This document shows positions 1-6,348 of a DNA stretch of 7,542 nucleotides, piece by piece. Numbering within the stretch: the stretch's first letter is position 1; every line of letters starts with the position of its first letter. This DNA comes from Myxococcales bacterium (GTDB taxonomy: Bacteria > Myxococcota > Polyangia > Polyangiales > Polyangiaceae): NCBI GenBank assembly GCA_020430865.1, contig JAGQIY010000518.1, forward strand, positions 1 through 7,542. Reading direction: 5' to 3'. The notes beneath the pieces were generated by a model. The model searched no databases and was not told where the DNA came from. It saw only the letters and a program-made list of their open reading frames with translations. The translations under genes and the position numbers were made by a program.

Positions 1-1
1 C

Positions 2-556
2 GAGCGTAAACGAGGCGTGCTGGTGCCGCGCGGCGTGTCTCCACTACCACGCCGCGTCTGCTTTCCCGACGACGGCAGCGTCGAGTACGCGGTGCCATTT
101 CCGGGAGGCGAAGCGATTCATCTGGTGAAGCTGCATCCTCAGCTGAAGAACGTCAGCACGAACCTCGTCGTACCGAGCCGCCTGGCGGCGCCGCTGATGG
201 CGGCCTGGTCGCTCAAGGCCGTGTACAAGAGAGCCTACGAGCGCGGCTGGCTCGAAGACGTCGAGGCGCGCATCGATCAGGGCAGCGAGGGCCCGGGCGC
301 GGACCAGCGCCGCCAGCAAGCCTTCAAGGTGCTGGCCCAGGGCAGCGTCGGTGGCAAGAGCGGCAGCGAGCGCAGCGTGCTCGTCACCGGGTTCGATCCT
401 TACGGAATCACCGCGCGCTGCATCGCCATTGGCGCCAAGTGGCTGGTGACCAAAGAAGCGCAGAACGTGGGCGTGGTGGACACCGCGAGCGCCTTCGGCG
501 CCAGTGAATTCCTGCAAGCGCTCGAGCCCCATGGCGTGCGTGTCGAACGCCCCTGA
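2..556 (+). CDS. Saccharopine dehydrogenase-like oxidoreductase, C-terminal part (5' end outside window)
   Basis: The frame is open from base 2 (reading E-R-K-R-G-V) to a TGA at 554-556, so the gene most likely starts upstream of the window; a GTG at 17 is only an in-frame Val. About 184 residues are visible. The tail, with 'TGFDPYGITARCIAIGAKWL', then 'NVGVVDTASAF' and a terminal 'EFLQALEPHGVRVE', resembles the C-terminal part of saccharopine-dehydrogenase/trans-acting-enoyl-reductase-like proteins, where a Gly-rich segment and a 'GV..P..AF....FL..L...G' ending are usual. In that family an N-terminal Rossmann domain binds NAD(P); it would lie outside the window, so cofactor residues cannot be checked. 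The substrate is unknown and the name does not imply lysine metabolism. The gene ends 38 bp from the convergent molybdoenzyme gene. Family assignment is by memory of motifs only. Confidence 0.6.
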   Translation, partial: ERKRGVLVPRGVSPLPRRVCFPDDGSVEYAVPFPGGEAIHLVKLHPQLKNVSTNLVVPSRLAAPLMAAWSLKAVYKRAYERGWLEDVEARIDQGSEGPGADQRRQQAFKVLAQGSVGGKSGSERSVLVTGFDPYGITARCIAIGAKWLVTKEAQNVGVVDTASAFGASEFLQALEPHGVRVERP

Positions 557-594
557 GCGGCACGGGCAGAGCCCTTCACGCCTTCGCCCAGTAC

Positions 595-2712
595 TCAGAT
601 CGCCTCGAGGCTCACCGGTACGCCGTTCAGGTGCGACGTCCCGGCCAGCTCATCGATCAGCTGTTCGTCGGTCACGTCGTTGATGCTCACCCCCGCGTAG
701 CGTTCCGCGACGTCGAGCTGGGCGCCCTCACGGTGGTGACCGTATCCGTGAGGCAAGCTGACGACGCCAGGCATCAGCTCGTCGGAGATCTCGACGGGCA
801 CCTCGATGCTGCCAACCCGCGACGTGACGCGCGCCTTGCTCCCCGACGCGAGCCCCAGCTTGCCAGCGTCCTCCGGGTGCACGATCAGCGTGCAACGCTC
901 CCTCCCCTTGACCAGCCGCTCGCTGTTGTGCATCCAGGAGTTGTTGCTGCGCAGGTTGCGGCGCCCGATGAGCGAGAACGGTCGCTCGCGCCCGATGCCT
1001 TCGGAAAGCGCCTGCTCCAGACGCGCGACGTCGGCGACGAGGCCGCTCGGCGCGAGCTCGATGCGCCCGCTCGGCGTCTGCAGCGCGGCCGGCAGCCGCG
1101 GTTCGAGGGGCCCAAGGTCGATGCCGTGCTCGCCCAGGTCGGAGAGCTGGAGCTTGTGCGGCCCGAAGCGCAGCAAGAGGCTCAAGATCTGCCTAGGTTT
1201 CAGCGTGGCAATGAACGCCTGCAACGCAGCGGAGACTACCCGAGCGCCTCCCCCTCGCGCTTCGAGCAGCTTTGCGCTGAGCTTGGTGAGCACGTCCCAG
1301 TCGCTCTTCAGCTCTCCTTTGGGGGTGAGGAGCGCCGAAGAGTAGTGAGCGTGATTGCGCACGGCCATGGAGCTCGAGAGCAGCGGGTAGTTCTCGCGCT
1401 CGAGTCCGAACGTCGTCGGCAGGATCACGTCCGCGTGACGCGAGGTCTCGTTGACGTAGATGTCCACGGAGACCATGAAGTCGAGCTTCTCGAGCGCGCG
1501 CTCCACGCGCGGTCCGTTGGGTAGCGAGAGCGCCGGATTGCCGGCCACCGTGATGAGCCCTCGGATGCGCCCAGGCCCCGCGGTGTCCATCTCCTCCGCG
1601 AATGCCGCGCTCGGCAGCTCCTTCGCGAACTCCGGCAGGCCTCGCACCCGGGTGCGGAACGAGGCGTAGCTGCCGCGGAGCCCAATCATCGCCGCGAGCT
1701 TCGCCAGATCCACCGCCGGCGTGTTGAACATCATGCCGCCCTCGCGGTCGAGGTTGCCGGTCACGACGTTCAGCGCCTCGAACAACCACGAAGCCAGCGC
1801 ACCGAAGCGCTGAGTCGAGGTGCCCATGCGTCCGTAGCAGGCCGCGCGCTGAGCGCCCGCGAAGTCCTTCGCGAGCTGGCGGATCTTCTCCGAGGAGATC
1901 CCACAGGCAGGCGAGACGCGTTCAGGCGGAAACCGCAGGGCGACGCTCTTCAGCTCCTCGAGGCCACTCGTGAATTCCGCCAGGCGGCCTGGCTTCTCCA
2001 GACCTGCTTCGAAGATCGCCGCCAGCATGCCCAGCAGAAGAAACGCGTCGGAGCCTGGACGAATGAAGACGTGTTCGTCCGCCTCCTTCGCCGTTTCCGT
2101 GCGGCGTGGATCGACGACTACCAGCTTCGCTCCTCTCCCCCGCAAATCCCGGATGCGTTGCTTGAAGCCGGGCGCGGTCATGATACTGCCGTTGCTGACC
2201 ATGGGGTTCGCGCCGAGCATGAGCAGGTAGTCCGTCCGCTCCAGATCGGGCACCGGCAGCAGCGCCTGGTTACCGTAGAGGTGGTAGGTGGTGAACAGCC
2301 GCGGCAAGGCATCCACCGACTGCGAGCTGTAGCGGTTCTTGCTGCCGAGTACGGCGTGAAGGAGCACGAACCCCAGCGTCCCCGCATAGCTGTGTCCGAG
2401 AGGATTCCCAGCGTACATCCCCACGCTGTCCTTGCCGTGGCGCCGCTGGATCTCCGCGAACCGGCGAGCCACCAGGTTCAAGGCGTCATCCCAGGTCGTC
2501 CGCATCAAGCGGCCGCCGACGCGCTTCATCGGAAAGCGCACCCGATTCGGATCCTCGTGGATATCTTTCAGGCCCATCGCCTTCGGGCACAGGTAGCCCT
2601 TGCTGAAGGGATTCCGACTGTCGCCTCGAATCGACTGCACCTCCCGTCCGTCGTGCTCCACGACGAGCCCACAAGATGCCTCACACAGCGAACACGATGC
2701 ATACCCCTGCAT
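595..2712 (-). CDS. Molybdopterin-dependent oxidoreductase (DMSO reductase superfamily), soluble
   Basis: This 705-residue protein is probably a catalytic subunit using bis-molybdopterin guanine dinucleotide and one [4Fe-4S] cluster. The N-terminus carries the cluster motif C7-x2-C10-x3-C14-x27-C42. Residues about 45-430 form the Mo-pterin domains, including 'LMLGANPMVSNGS' (164-176), 'VVVDPRRTETA' (198-208) and 'VTGNLDREGGMMF' (317-329). The C-terminal dinucleotide-binding domain (about 575-700) has 'LRSNNSWMHN' (587-596) and 'VSLPHGYGHH' (651-660). By eye, Asp134 in 'SQSVDALP' aligns with the Sec/Cys metal ligand of formate dehydrogenase. No twin-arginine signal precedes the Cys motif, so a cytoplasmic enzyme is expected. 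ATG at 2712 is the only ATG/GTG/TTG between the upstream in-frame stop (2752-2754) and the Cys motif; a GGAGGT lies 15 nt upstream, inside a hairpin. No ferredoxin-like or membrane partner gene is present. The substrate cannot be deduced. Confidence 0.9.
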   Translation of the reverse strand: MQGYASCSLCEASCGLVVEHDGREVQSIRGDSRNPFSKGYLCPKAMGLKDIHEDPNRVRFPMKRVGGRLMRTTWDDALNLVARRFAEIQRRHGKDSVGMYAGNPLGHSYAGTLGFVLLHAVLGSKNRYSSQSVDALPRLFTTYHLYGNQALLPVPDLERTDYLLMLGANPMVSNGSIMTAPGFKQRIRDLRGRGAKLVVVDPRRTETAKEADEHVFIRPGSDAFLLLGMLAAIFEAGLEKPGRLAEFTSGLEELKSVALRFPPERVSPACGISSEKIRQLAKDFAGAQRAACYGRMGTSTQRFGALASWLFEALNVVTGNLDREGGMMFNTPAVDLAKLAAMIGLRGSYASFRTRVRGLPEFAKELPSAAFAEEMDTAGPGRIRGLITVAGNPALSLPNGPRVERALEKLDFMVSVDIYVNETSRHADVILPTTFGLERENYPLLSSSMAVRNHAHYSSALLTPKGELKSDWDVLTKLSAKLLEARGGGARVVSAALQAFIATLKPRQILSLLLRFGPHKLQLSDLGEHGIDLGPLEPRLPAALQTPSGRIELAPSGLVADVARLEQALSEGIGRERPFSLIGRRNLRSNNSWMHNSERLVKGRERCTLIVHPEDAGKLGLASGSKARVTSRVGSIEVPVEISDELMPGVVSLPHGYGHHREGAQLDVAERYAGVSINDVTDEQLIDELAGTSHLNGVPVSLEAI

Positions 2713-2719
2713 GGCCGAA

Positions 2720-2738
2720 AGCCTGGGACCTCCAGGCT
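2720..2738 (-). promoter_or_regulatory. Hairpin overlapping the Shine-Dalgarno of the molybdoenzyme gene
   Basis: On the minus strand a perfect 7-bp stem AGCCTGG / CCAGGCT encloses the 5-nt loop AGGTC, seven bases before the ATG at 2712. The only Shine-Dalgarno-like sequence, GGAGGT (2733-2728), has its GG in the stem and AGGT in the loop. TTTC follows the 3' arm, so it could also act as a weak intrinsic terminator or attenuator. The structure is directly visible; any regulatory role is inference. Confidence 0.4.
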
Positions 2739-2741
2739 CGC

Positions 2742-2761
2742 AACGCCAGTCTCACGGCGTT
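2742..2761 (-). other. Second small hairpin in the molybdoenzyme leader
   Basis: AACGCC / GGCGTT forms a 6-bp stem with an 8-nt loop in the 91-bp gap between the lipoprotein stop (2804) and the molybdoenzyme start (2712). Together with the 2720-2738 hairpin it makes a structured leader. It could be a weak terminator of the upstream lipoprotein gene, but no T-run follows it on the minus strand. Confidence 0.3.
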
Positions 2762-2803
2762 TTCGCCCGCAACGACCCGGAATCGCCTGTGCGATCCTCG
2801 ACG

Positions 2804-3358
2804 TCAGCCTTCGCTGATCGAGGACACCGTGAGCTGCTTGCCGGAGATGCGGAACACGATGTTGAGCTTCGTGCCGTCGGGATTGGAGACCACCACGCTG
2901 ATGTCGGTGTCTTCGGGGAGCGGGCCGATGTCCTGATTGGCCTCCCCGCTGAGCATGCCCTCGGAGAACGAGACCCAGCTCCACGGCGGTGTGATGCCCG
3001 CGTGGTAGTCCGGCTCGAAGTTCACGTCGTACCCAAGGATCACCGCGAACACGCCCAGTGGACCCCCTGAGTTGAGTCCGGTGATCTCGCAGCTGGTCGG
3101 CGAGTTGTAGTGGACCTGCGCGTAGTAGTTGTCCTGACCGATGGGCTCGAGCTCCCCGGTGAGCGGCGGCTTGCATTCCGTGGGGAACTGGTAGCTACCT
3201 CCGGCGCCTCCGCTGCCGCCAGTTCCACCAGCGCCCGAACCGCCGCTGCCGGCTTGCCCGGCGCTGCCCCCGGAGCCGCCCTCCGAGGTCTCGCCGCAGC
3301 CACTCGCCAGCGCTATCGCTGCCAGCACCATCCCAGTCCGAATCACGCGTGTTTCCAT
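2804..3358 (-). CDS. Small predicted lipoprotein with Gly/Ser-rich linker
   Basis: This 184-residue protein starts at ATG 3358, with AAGGA 8 nt upstream. The open frame continues further upstream, but this start gives a clean lipoprotein signal: R4 and R7, hydrophobic core 'MVLAAIALA', lipobox A18-S19-G20-C21. Residues 22-55 are a Gly/Ser linker holding the globular part off the membrane. The domain (about 56-184) has two Cys, C62 and C90, which could form a disulfide; it contains 'PPLTGELEPIG' near its start and ends 'FRISGKQLTVSSISEG'. No known family was recognised. A damaged paralogue lies immediately upstream (3370-3757), sharing the C-x-PP-x2-GE motif, the second Cys in 'SC-x-[IV]-TG', and the FR-[IL]-SG ending. 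The mature protein is expected at the cell envelope. Function unknown; localisation rests on the signal alone. Confidence 0.8.
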   Translation of the reverse strand: METRVIRTGMVLAAIALASGCGETSEGGSGGSAGQAGSGGSGAGGTGGSGGAGGSYQFPTECKPPLTGELEPIGQDNYYAQVHYNSPTSCEITGLNSGGPLGVFAVILGYDVNFEPDYHAGITPPWSWVSFSEGMLSGEANQDIGPLPEDTDISVVVSNPDGTKLNIVFRISGKQLTVSSISEG

Positions 3359-3369
3359 CTCGCGGATCC

Positions 3370-3757
3370 TTACTGCGTCCCGGGAGACGGAGCAGGCCGC
3401 TCGACGAAACGCGAGCTGTTGTGTGGGCGCCCACTTCTCCGCGATGGAGACCACCGTGAAGAGCGTACCGACAGGCGGAACACCACGTCGAACTCGCTCT
3501 GATCCGACTTGCTCCGCAAGGGCTCGAGCTCGACCGGGACGACGCTGAATGGACCGACCGCGGAGGTCTTGCCAGTGACGCGACAGCTCGACGCGGAGAA
3601 GTACTCGAAGCTCGCGAACACGACCTGCGGCGCGATCTCCTGCATCTCGCCGGAGGGCGGCAGCTCGCACGAGGCGGGCAGTCCGCCTGAGCCGCCGTTG
3701 CCCACGCCTCCGCTGCCCTCACCTGCGCTGCTGCCACCTTGCCCGCCAGCGAAACGC
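3370..3757 (-). pseudogene. Decayed paralogue of the 2804-3358 lipoprotein
   Basis: Reading leftwards from about 3757, the frame gives a Gly/Ser linker ('AGGQGGSSAGEGSGG'), then 'PASCELPPSGEMQEI', 'SASSCRVTG' and 'FDVVFRLSV', which match in order the linker, C-x-PP-x2-GE, SC-x-[IV]-TG and FR-[IL]-SG segments of the neighbouring lipoprotein. Three defects are visible. It has no start or signal peptide: an in-frame stop sits at 3790-3792 and the expected signal region overlaps the 3' end of the 3758-4228 gene. The frame breaks near 3470: a one-base gain would restore 'FRLSGTLFTVVSIAEK', parallel to the neighbour's 'FRISGKQLTVSSISEG', whereas the present frame runs through an Arg/Ser-rich tail to TAA at 3370. 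The copy is also about 50 residues shorter in the middle. A GTG at 3705 could give a leaderless 111-residue product, which seems unlikely to be functional. Confidence 0.7.
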
Positions 3758-4228
3758 CTACTGAGCGCCTCCGGACCGCTGCTGCTCGATCAGCGCCTTG
3801 AGTTCGGCTTCGGGGTTCCCTTCTCCCATGTAGATGATCCAGCCGAGCTGCCCGCCCTGACCGTCCTTGCGAGGCACGACGGCGATCATCGACTGGATGG
3901 CGCGCTGGTCGGCAAAGGTCTTGCCGTCGAAGCTGATCTGCATCGGGCCGTTCTTGCTGGTGACGAACCAGAAGTGCTGCTTGGCGCGGAACACCACGGG
4001 TTGCCGCGCGCCACCTTCGCTCACCCCAAGAAATGCGAAGACCACCGGAATCACGTCACCTTGCTGGAACTCGTACCAAACGTGGTCCTCCTGCTCGGCG
4101 TCGGCGAGCTGTTGAGCCGTAGCAGTCGCCACCCGGATCCGCGGTCCGTTCGCGGCCGGAGCGCAGGCGGTGCCAAGGGTGAGGAGCCCAAGGAGCGCAA
4201 ACCAGGCGAGTCGCTGTGTCGTCTTCAT
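3758..4228 (-). CDS. Hypothetical exported protein, probable lipoprotein
   Basis: This 156-residue protein starts at ATG 4228 and ends at TAG (3758-3760). The N-terminus is a signal peptide: K2 and R6, then a hydrophobic core 'LAWFALLGLLTLG'. It is followed by T20-A21-C22, a lipobox-like site with an unusual Gly at -3, so signal peptidase I cleavage near 'ACA' is an alternative. The mature part is mixed hydrophilic and beta-like, with 'DVIPVVFAFLGV' (58-69), 'QHFWFVTSKNGPMQISFDGKT' split over 84-104, and 'LGWIIYMGEGNPEAEL' (128-143); it has no other Cys. No clear Shine-Dalgarno precedes the ATG. The family was not recognised. It is divergent from the 4399-5353 gene across a 170-bp gap likely to hold both promoters, and its end abuts the decayed lipoprotein copy, whose signal peptide may have been lost in a deletion at this junction. 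Confidence 0.7.
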   Translation of the reverse strand: MKTTQRLAWFALLGLLTLGTACAPAANGPRIRVATATAQQLADAEQEDHVWYEFQQGDVIPVVFAFLGVSEGGARQPVVFRAKQHFWFVTSKNGPMQISFDGKTFADQRAIQSMIAVVPRKDGQGGQLGWIIYMGEGNPEAELKALIEQQRSGGAQ

Positions 4229-4398
4229 CGGCCGCGGAGTAGTGTCCGGTCGCCACCGGCGTCAAGGAACTCGGCCCAACGAATCGGACAGGGTGCGACT
4301 CCCTCACACCATGACCTCTCAGCACGAAGATCGAGCCCTCGCGGAAGCGCTTCATTCCCACTTGTACCAGCTCCACGAATCTGCGCGACTCCGCCGCC

Positions 4399-5353
4399 AT
4401 GCGCCTTCGCCAACTGGTCCCCATCGCTGCGCTAGCCCTCTAGACGCTGACCGTAGCTCCCCAGGCCCGGGCGGACACGCCCCCTGACGTGGTGATGCTC
4501 AAGAACGGCGGCATGGTCCGGGGAACCATCCATGAATTGGATCCCCAGGGTAACGTCGTCGTCGAACTTCCGGATGGCGAGAAGCGCACCATCGCCATGA
4601 GCGAGGTGAAGTACGCCGGCCCCACCTCGAGCGCTCCAGGTGCGGAGTCGGCACCCCCAGCGCCGACTCCGGTCGCTCCAGCGCCCGCTCCAGCGCCGAC
4701 TCCGGTCGCTCCAGCGCCGGCTCCGGGAGCGGCGCCTCCCGGGGCCTCCTCCGGGGAGCTACGGCGGGACCTCGCCGCTAGTCACGGTTCACGGGACAGC
4801 AGCCCGTCTTCAACTTCGAGGCGCCGGTCTAACGTTTCACCGCAAGGCGGGAACCGGCACCGGAGCCGGGTACGCGAATGGGAAGTCGGTCACGATTGTG
4901 ACTCAGGTGTACGAGGGGATGTGTACCGCACCTTGCGAGGTATCGATGCCGCGCGGCAATTATACGTTGGCGCTGTCCCAGGACGGCGTCCCCGTGGAGG
5001 CGGATCCGGTCGATATCACCGGAGATGGCACGCTGGAGGGAAACTACACCTCGCGATCGGGCATACGAACCGCCGGCTGGATCATCGCAATTGGAAGCCT
5101 TGTCGCCGGGAGTGCGCTGCTGTTTGGCAGTGGCCCGGATGACGGGGATGACTCCTCCCTGTTCTTGGGTTTGGGAGTCATGCTTGGGCGCGGCCTCATC
5201 GGCGCCATCATGACCTTTCTCCCCGACAAGGCCGAAATCCGCTTCATTCCCGGAGCTCCAGTAGGTCTCAGTCACCCGAGCGACTTGCGCGCCGACAGCG
5301 GGTCTCGCGCTCGCGGCTTCGATCCTGGGCTCAGCCTGGCGATGGCGTTCTAG
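4399..5353 (+). pseudogene. Envelope protein with N-terminal 'LKNGG-x-RGT' domain and two membrane segments; amber stop and frameshift
   Basis: From ATG 4399 the frame encodes a textbook Sec signal (MRLRQLVPIAALAL, then TLTVAPQARA, cleavage after ARA) interrupted at codon 15 by TAG (4441-4443). The same frame continues as 'DVVMLKNGGMVRGTIHELD', 'NVVVELPDGEKRTIAMSEV', and a Pro/Ala-rich linker with a 33-bp tandem repeat. Between about 4730 and 4757 the sensible reading moves one base to the next frame. That frame runs intact to TAG at 5351: 'SYGGTSPLVTVH', 'LTFHRKAG', 'YEGMCTAPCEVSMPRGNYTLALS', two hydrophobic helices ('AGWIIAIGSLVAGSALLF' and 'LFLGLGVMLGRGLIGAIMTFL'), and a terminal 'GLSLAMAF'. 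Motif order matches a family I recall as common in Polyangia (LKNGG motif, C-x3-C motif, two TM segments), of unknown function. Without the signal peptide and in two frames it cannot be made as one protein unless the lesions are sequence errors. Confidence 0.75.
4658..4723 (+). repeat. 33-bp tandem repeat (two copies) coding a Pro/Ala linker
   Basis: Two adjacent 33-bp units (4658-4690 and 4691-4723) differ at one base and encode the 11-residue unit PAPTPVAPAPA twice in the frame of the upstream LKNGG domain. Such GC-rich in-frame repeats are prone to slippage. The frameshift of the host gene lies just downstream, in a CCTCC/GGGG-rich stretch. Confidence 0.85.
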
Positions 5354-5364
5354 TCGACGGCGGA

Positions 5365-5385
5365 CTCGCGAGTGGCACTCGCGGG
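5365..5385 (+). terminator. GC-rich hairpin just after the 5353 stop
   Basis: CGCGAGT (5367-5373) pairs with ACTCGCG (5377-5383) around a GGC loop, extendable outward by a wobble and a C-G pair. It lies 12 bp after the TAG at 5351-5353. No T-run follows, so it may be a transcript-stabilising hairpin rather than an intrinsic terminator. Confidence 0.4.
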
Positions 5386-5448
5386 GGAGCGAAGGCGCTG
5401 TCCGGCGGTGGGATCTGCGGATCGCGGGTGAGGGATGCTCGGGTCGCA

Positions 5449-5480
5449 CCTGGCTTTCCTCTCCCCCGAAACAAGCCAGG
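5449..5480 (+). other. Inverted repeat in the 205-bp gap before the Cys-rich lipoprotein
   Basis: CCTGGCTT (5449-5456) and AAGCCAGG (5473-5480) form a perfect 8-bp stem with a 16-nt loop, about 80 bp upstream of the start at 5559. It could be a regulator site, a leader hairpin, or a second terminator element for the preceding gene. The rest of the 5354-5558 gap shows no clear promoter to my eye. Confidence 0.4.
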
Positions 5481-5558
5481 AAATCGCCGGGCGAGGCTGC
5501 GCCGCGGCTCAACTTGGCGCAGTCGGCGGCGGGCACGCGGGATGCAACCGGAGGGGAG

Positions 5559-6248
5559 ATGCGCAGCAAGAGGCTGAGTTGGATGTGGGTGGCATTCGGG
5601 CTTGCGGGAGCCTTGGTTGGCGGCTGCTCGAGCGCAGGCGATGAGGCGACGGCATGCACGAACTGGAACGATTGCAGAGCCGACCAGAACTGCGTCGACC
5701 GGATCTGCCAGACCGTCGAGTGCGGTGGAGATCTGCCGTTCGTCTACGAAGCCACGCAGCACTGGGGCGCGAGCTGCGTCGAGTGTCGTGAAGACGAGGA
5801 CTGCGCCGCGGACCGCTTCTGCTCGGCGCACAGCAACCGGGGCGTCTACGGCCAGGAGCCGCGCTGCGTCCCCCGCGAAGGGTGCGACGCGGACGACCAG
5901 TGCGACTTCGCAGAAATCTGCGTCGACGATGCCTGCGTCCAAGGGCGGCGCGCGGACTGCCAGGGCTGGATGGATTGCAACGGAGACGAGCTGTGCGAGG
6001 GCGGCGCGTGCCTCACCCTGCAGTGCCCCGAAGAAGAGCCTTTCGTCGGCGCCAGCGAGGGCGGGCCGTTCTGCGAGGAGTGCCGCACGAGCGAAGACTG
6101 CGGCCCAGGGCTGATCTGCAAGGACTGGGACCGCAGCTCGGTCTACCCGTCACCAGGCAAGTGCGTGGAGCCTGGCTGCAAGACCGAGCAAGACTGCCGC
6201 CTCGACCAGACCTGCGTCGATGGCAGCTGTGTGGCGGTGGGGACCTAG
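5559..6248 (+). CDS. Cys-rich lipoprotein with a duplicated 14-Cys unit
   Basis: The start chosen is ATG 5559, preceded by GGAGGGG, giving 229 residues: n-region R2-S-K-R5, core 'LSWMWVAFGLAGALV', lipobox V20-G21-G22-C23. The mature chain is two tandem units of about 100 residues with 14 Cys each: C33, 39, 45, 50, 55, 73, 76, 82, 88, 103, 109, 115, 121, 126, and C134, 140, 146, 151, 156, 172, 175, 181, 187, 202, 207, 213, 219, 224. Spacing matches between units except for one or two residues at two places. Each unit holds modules of the form C-x4-[DQ]-C-x5-C, some extended by x4-C (33-50, 76-88, 109-126 and equivalents), with a shared 'PFV' between the fifth and sixth Cys. All 28 Cys are probably disulfide-bonded in a rigid extracytoplasmic fold. 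The 5514 alternative start would bury the signal. Short Cys modules of this kind are, from memory, common in myxobacterial surface proteins; ligand and function are unknown. Confidence 0.85.
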   Translation: MRSKRLSWMWVAFGLAGALVGGCSSAGDEATACTNWNDCRADQNCVDRICQTVECGGDLPFVYEATQHWGASCVECREDEDCAADRFCSAHSNRGVYGQEPRCVPREGCDADDQCDFAEICVDDACVQGRRADCQGWMDCNGDELCEGGACLTLQCPEEEPFVGASEGGPFCEECRTSEDCGPGLICKDWDRSSVYPSPGKCVEPGCKTEQDCRLDQTCVDGSCVAVGT

Positions 6249-6348
6249 CGTTCCCGGCGCGCACGCATTCCGGAGGAATTCCAGCTTCGCGCGTCGCACT
6301 TGTTCGTCCGCTCCCCGAGCGCCAGGCCCATCTCAGCGTTGCGGGTGA

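Noticed and set aside
564..574. GGGC-AGA-GCCC mini-hairpin between the two convergent genes at the left end
   Set aside because: A 4-bp stem with only TT after it is expected by chance in DNA this GC-rich.
631..1524. Long open frame (297 codons) on the plus strand
   Set aside because: It lies antisense to the molybdoenzyme, is rich in Arg/Val/Asp in the way GC-rich shadow frames are, and shows no domain.
3509..4435. 308-codon plus-strand frame
   Set aside because: It overlaps the decayed lipoprotein and the 156-residue exported protein on the opposite strand; the latter has a proper signal peptide, and this frame has Pro/Arg/Ser-biased shadow composition.
4310..4487. Small plus-strand ORF starting MTSQHEDRALAEALHSH
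   Set aside because: It overlaps the signal-peptide start at 4399 in another frame, soon turns into Arg/Pro-rich shadow sequence, and has no ribosome-binding site.
4790..4832. Possible pair of compensating frameshifts giving 'GQQPVFNFEAPV' in the third frame
   Set aside because: The reading used for the C-terminal half crosses this stretch without a stop and gives an acceptable sequence before LTFHRKAG, so extra shifts are not needed.
5331..5942. 203-codon minus-strand frame
   Set aside because: Antisense to the Cys-rich lipoprotein, whose regular Cys spacing and lipobox prove the plus-strand frame.
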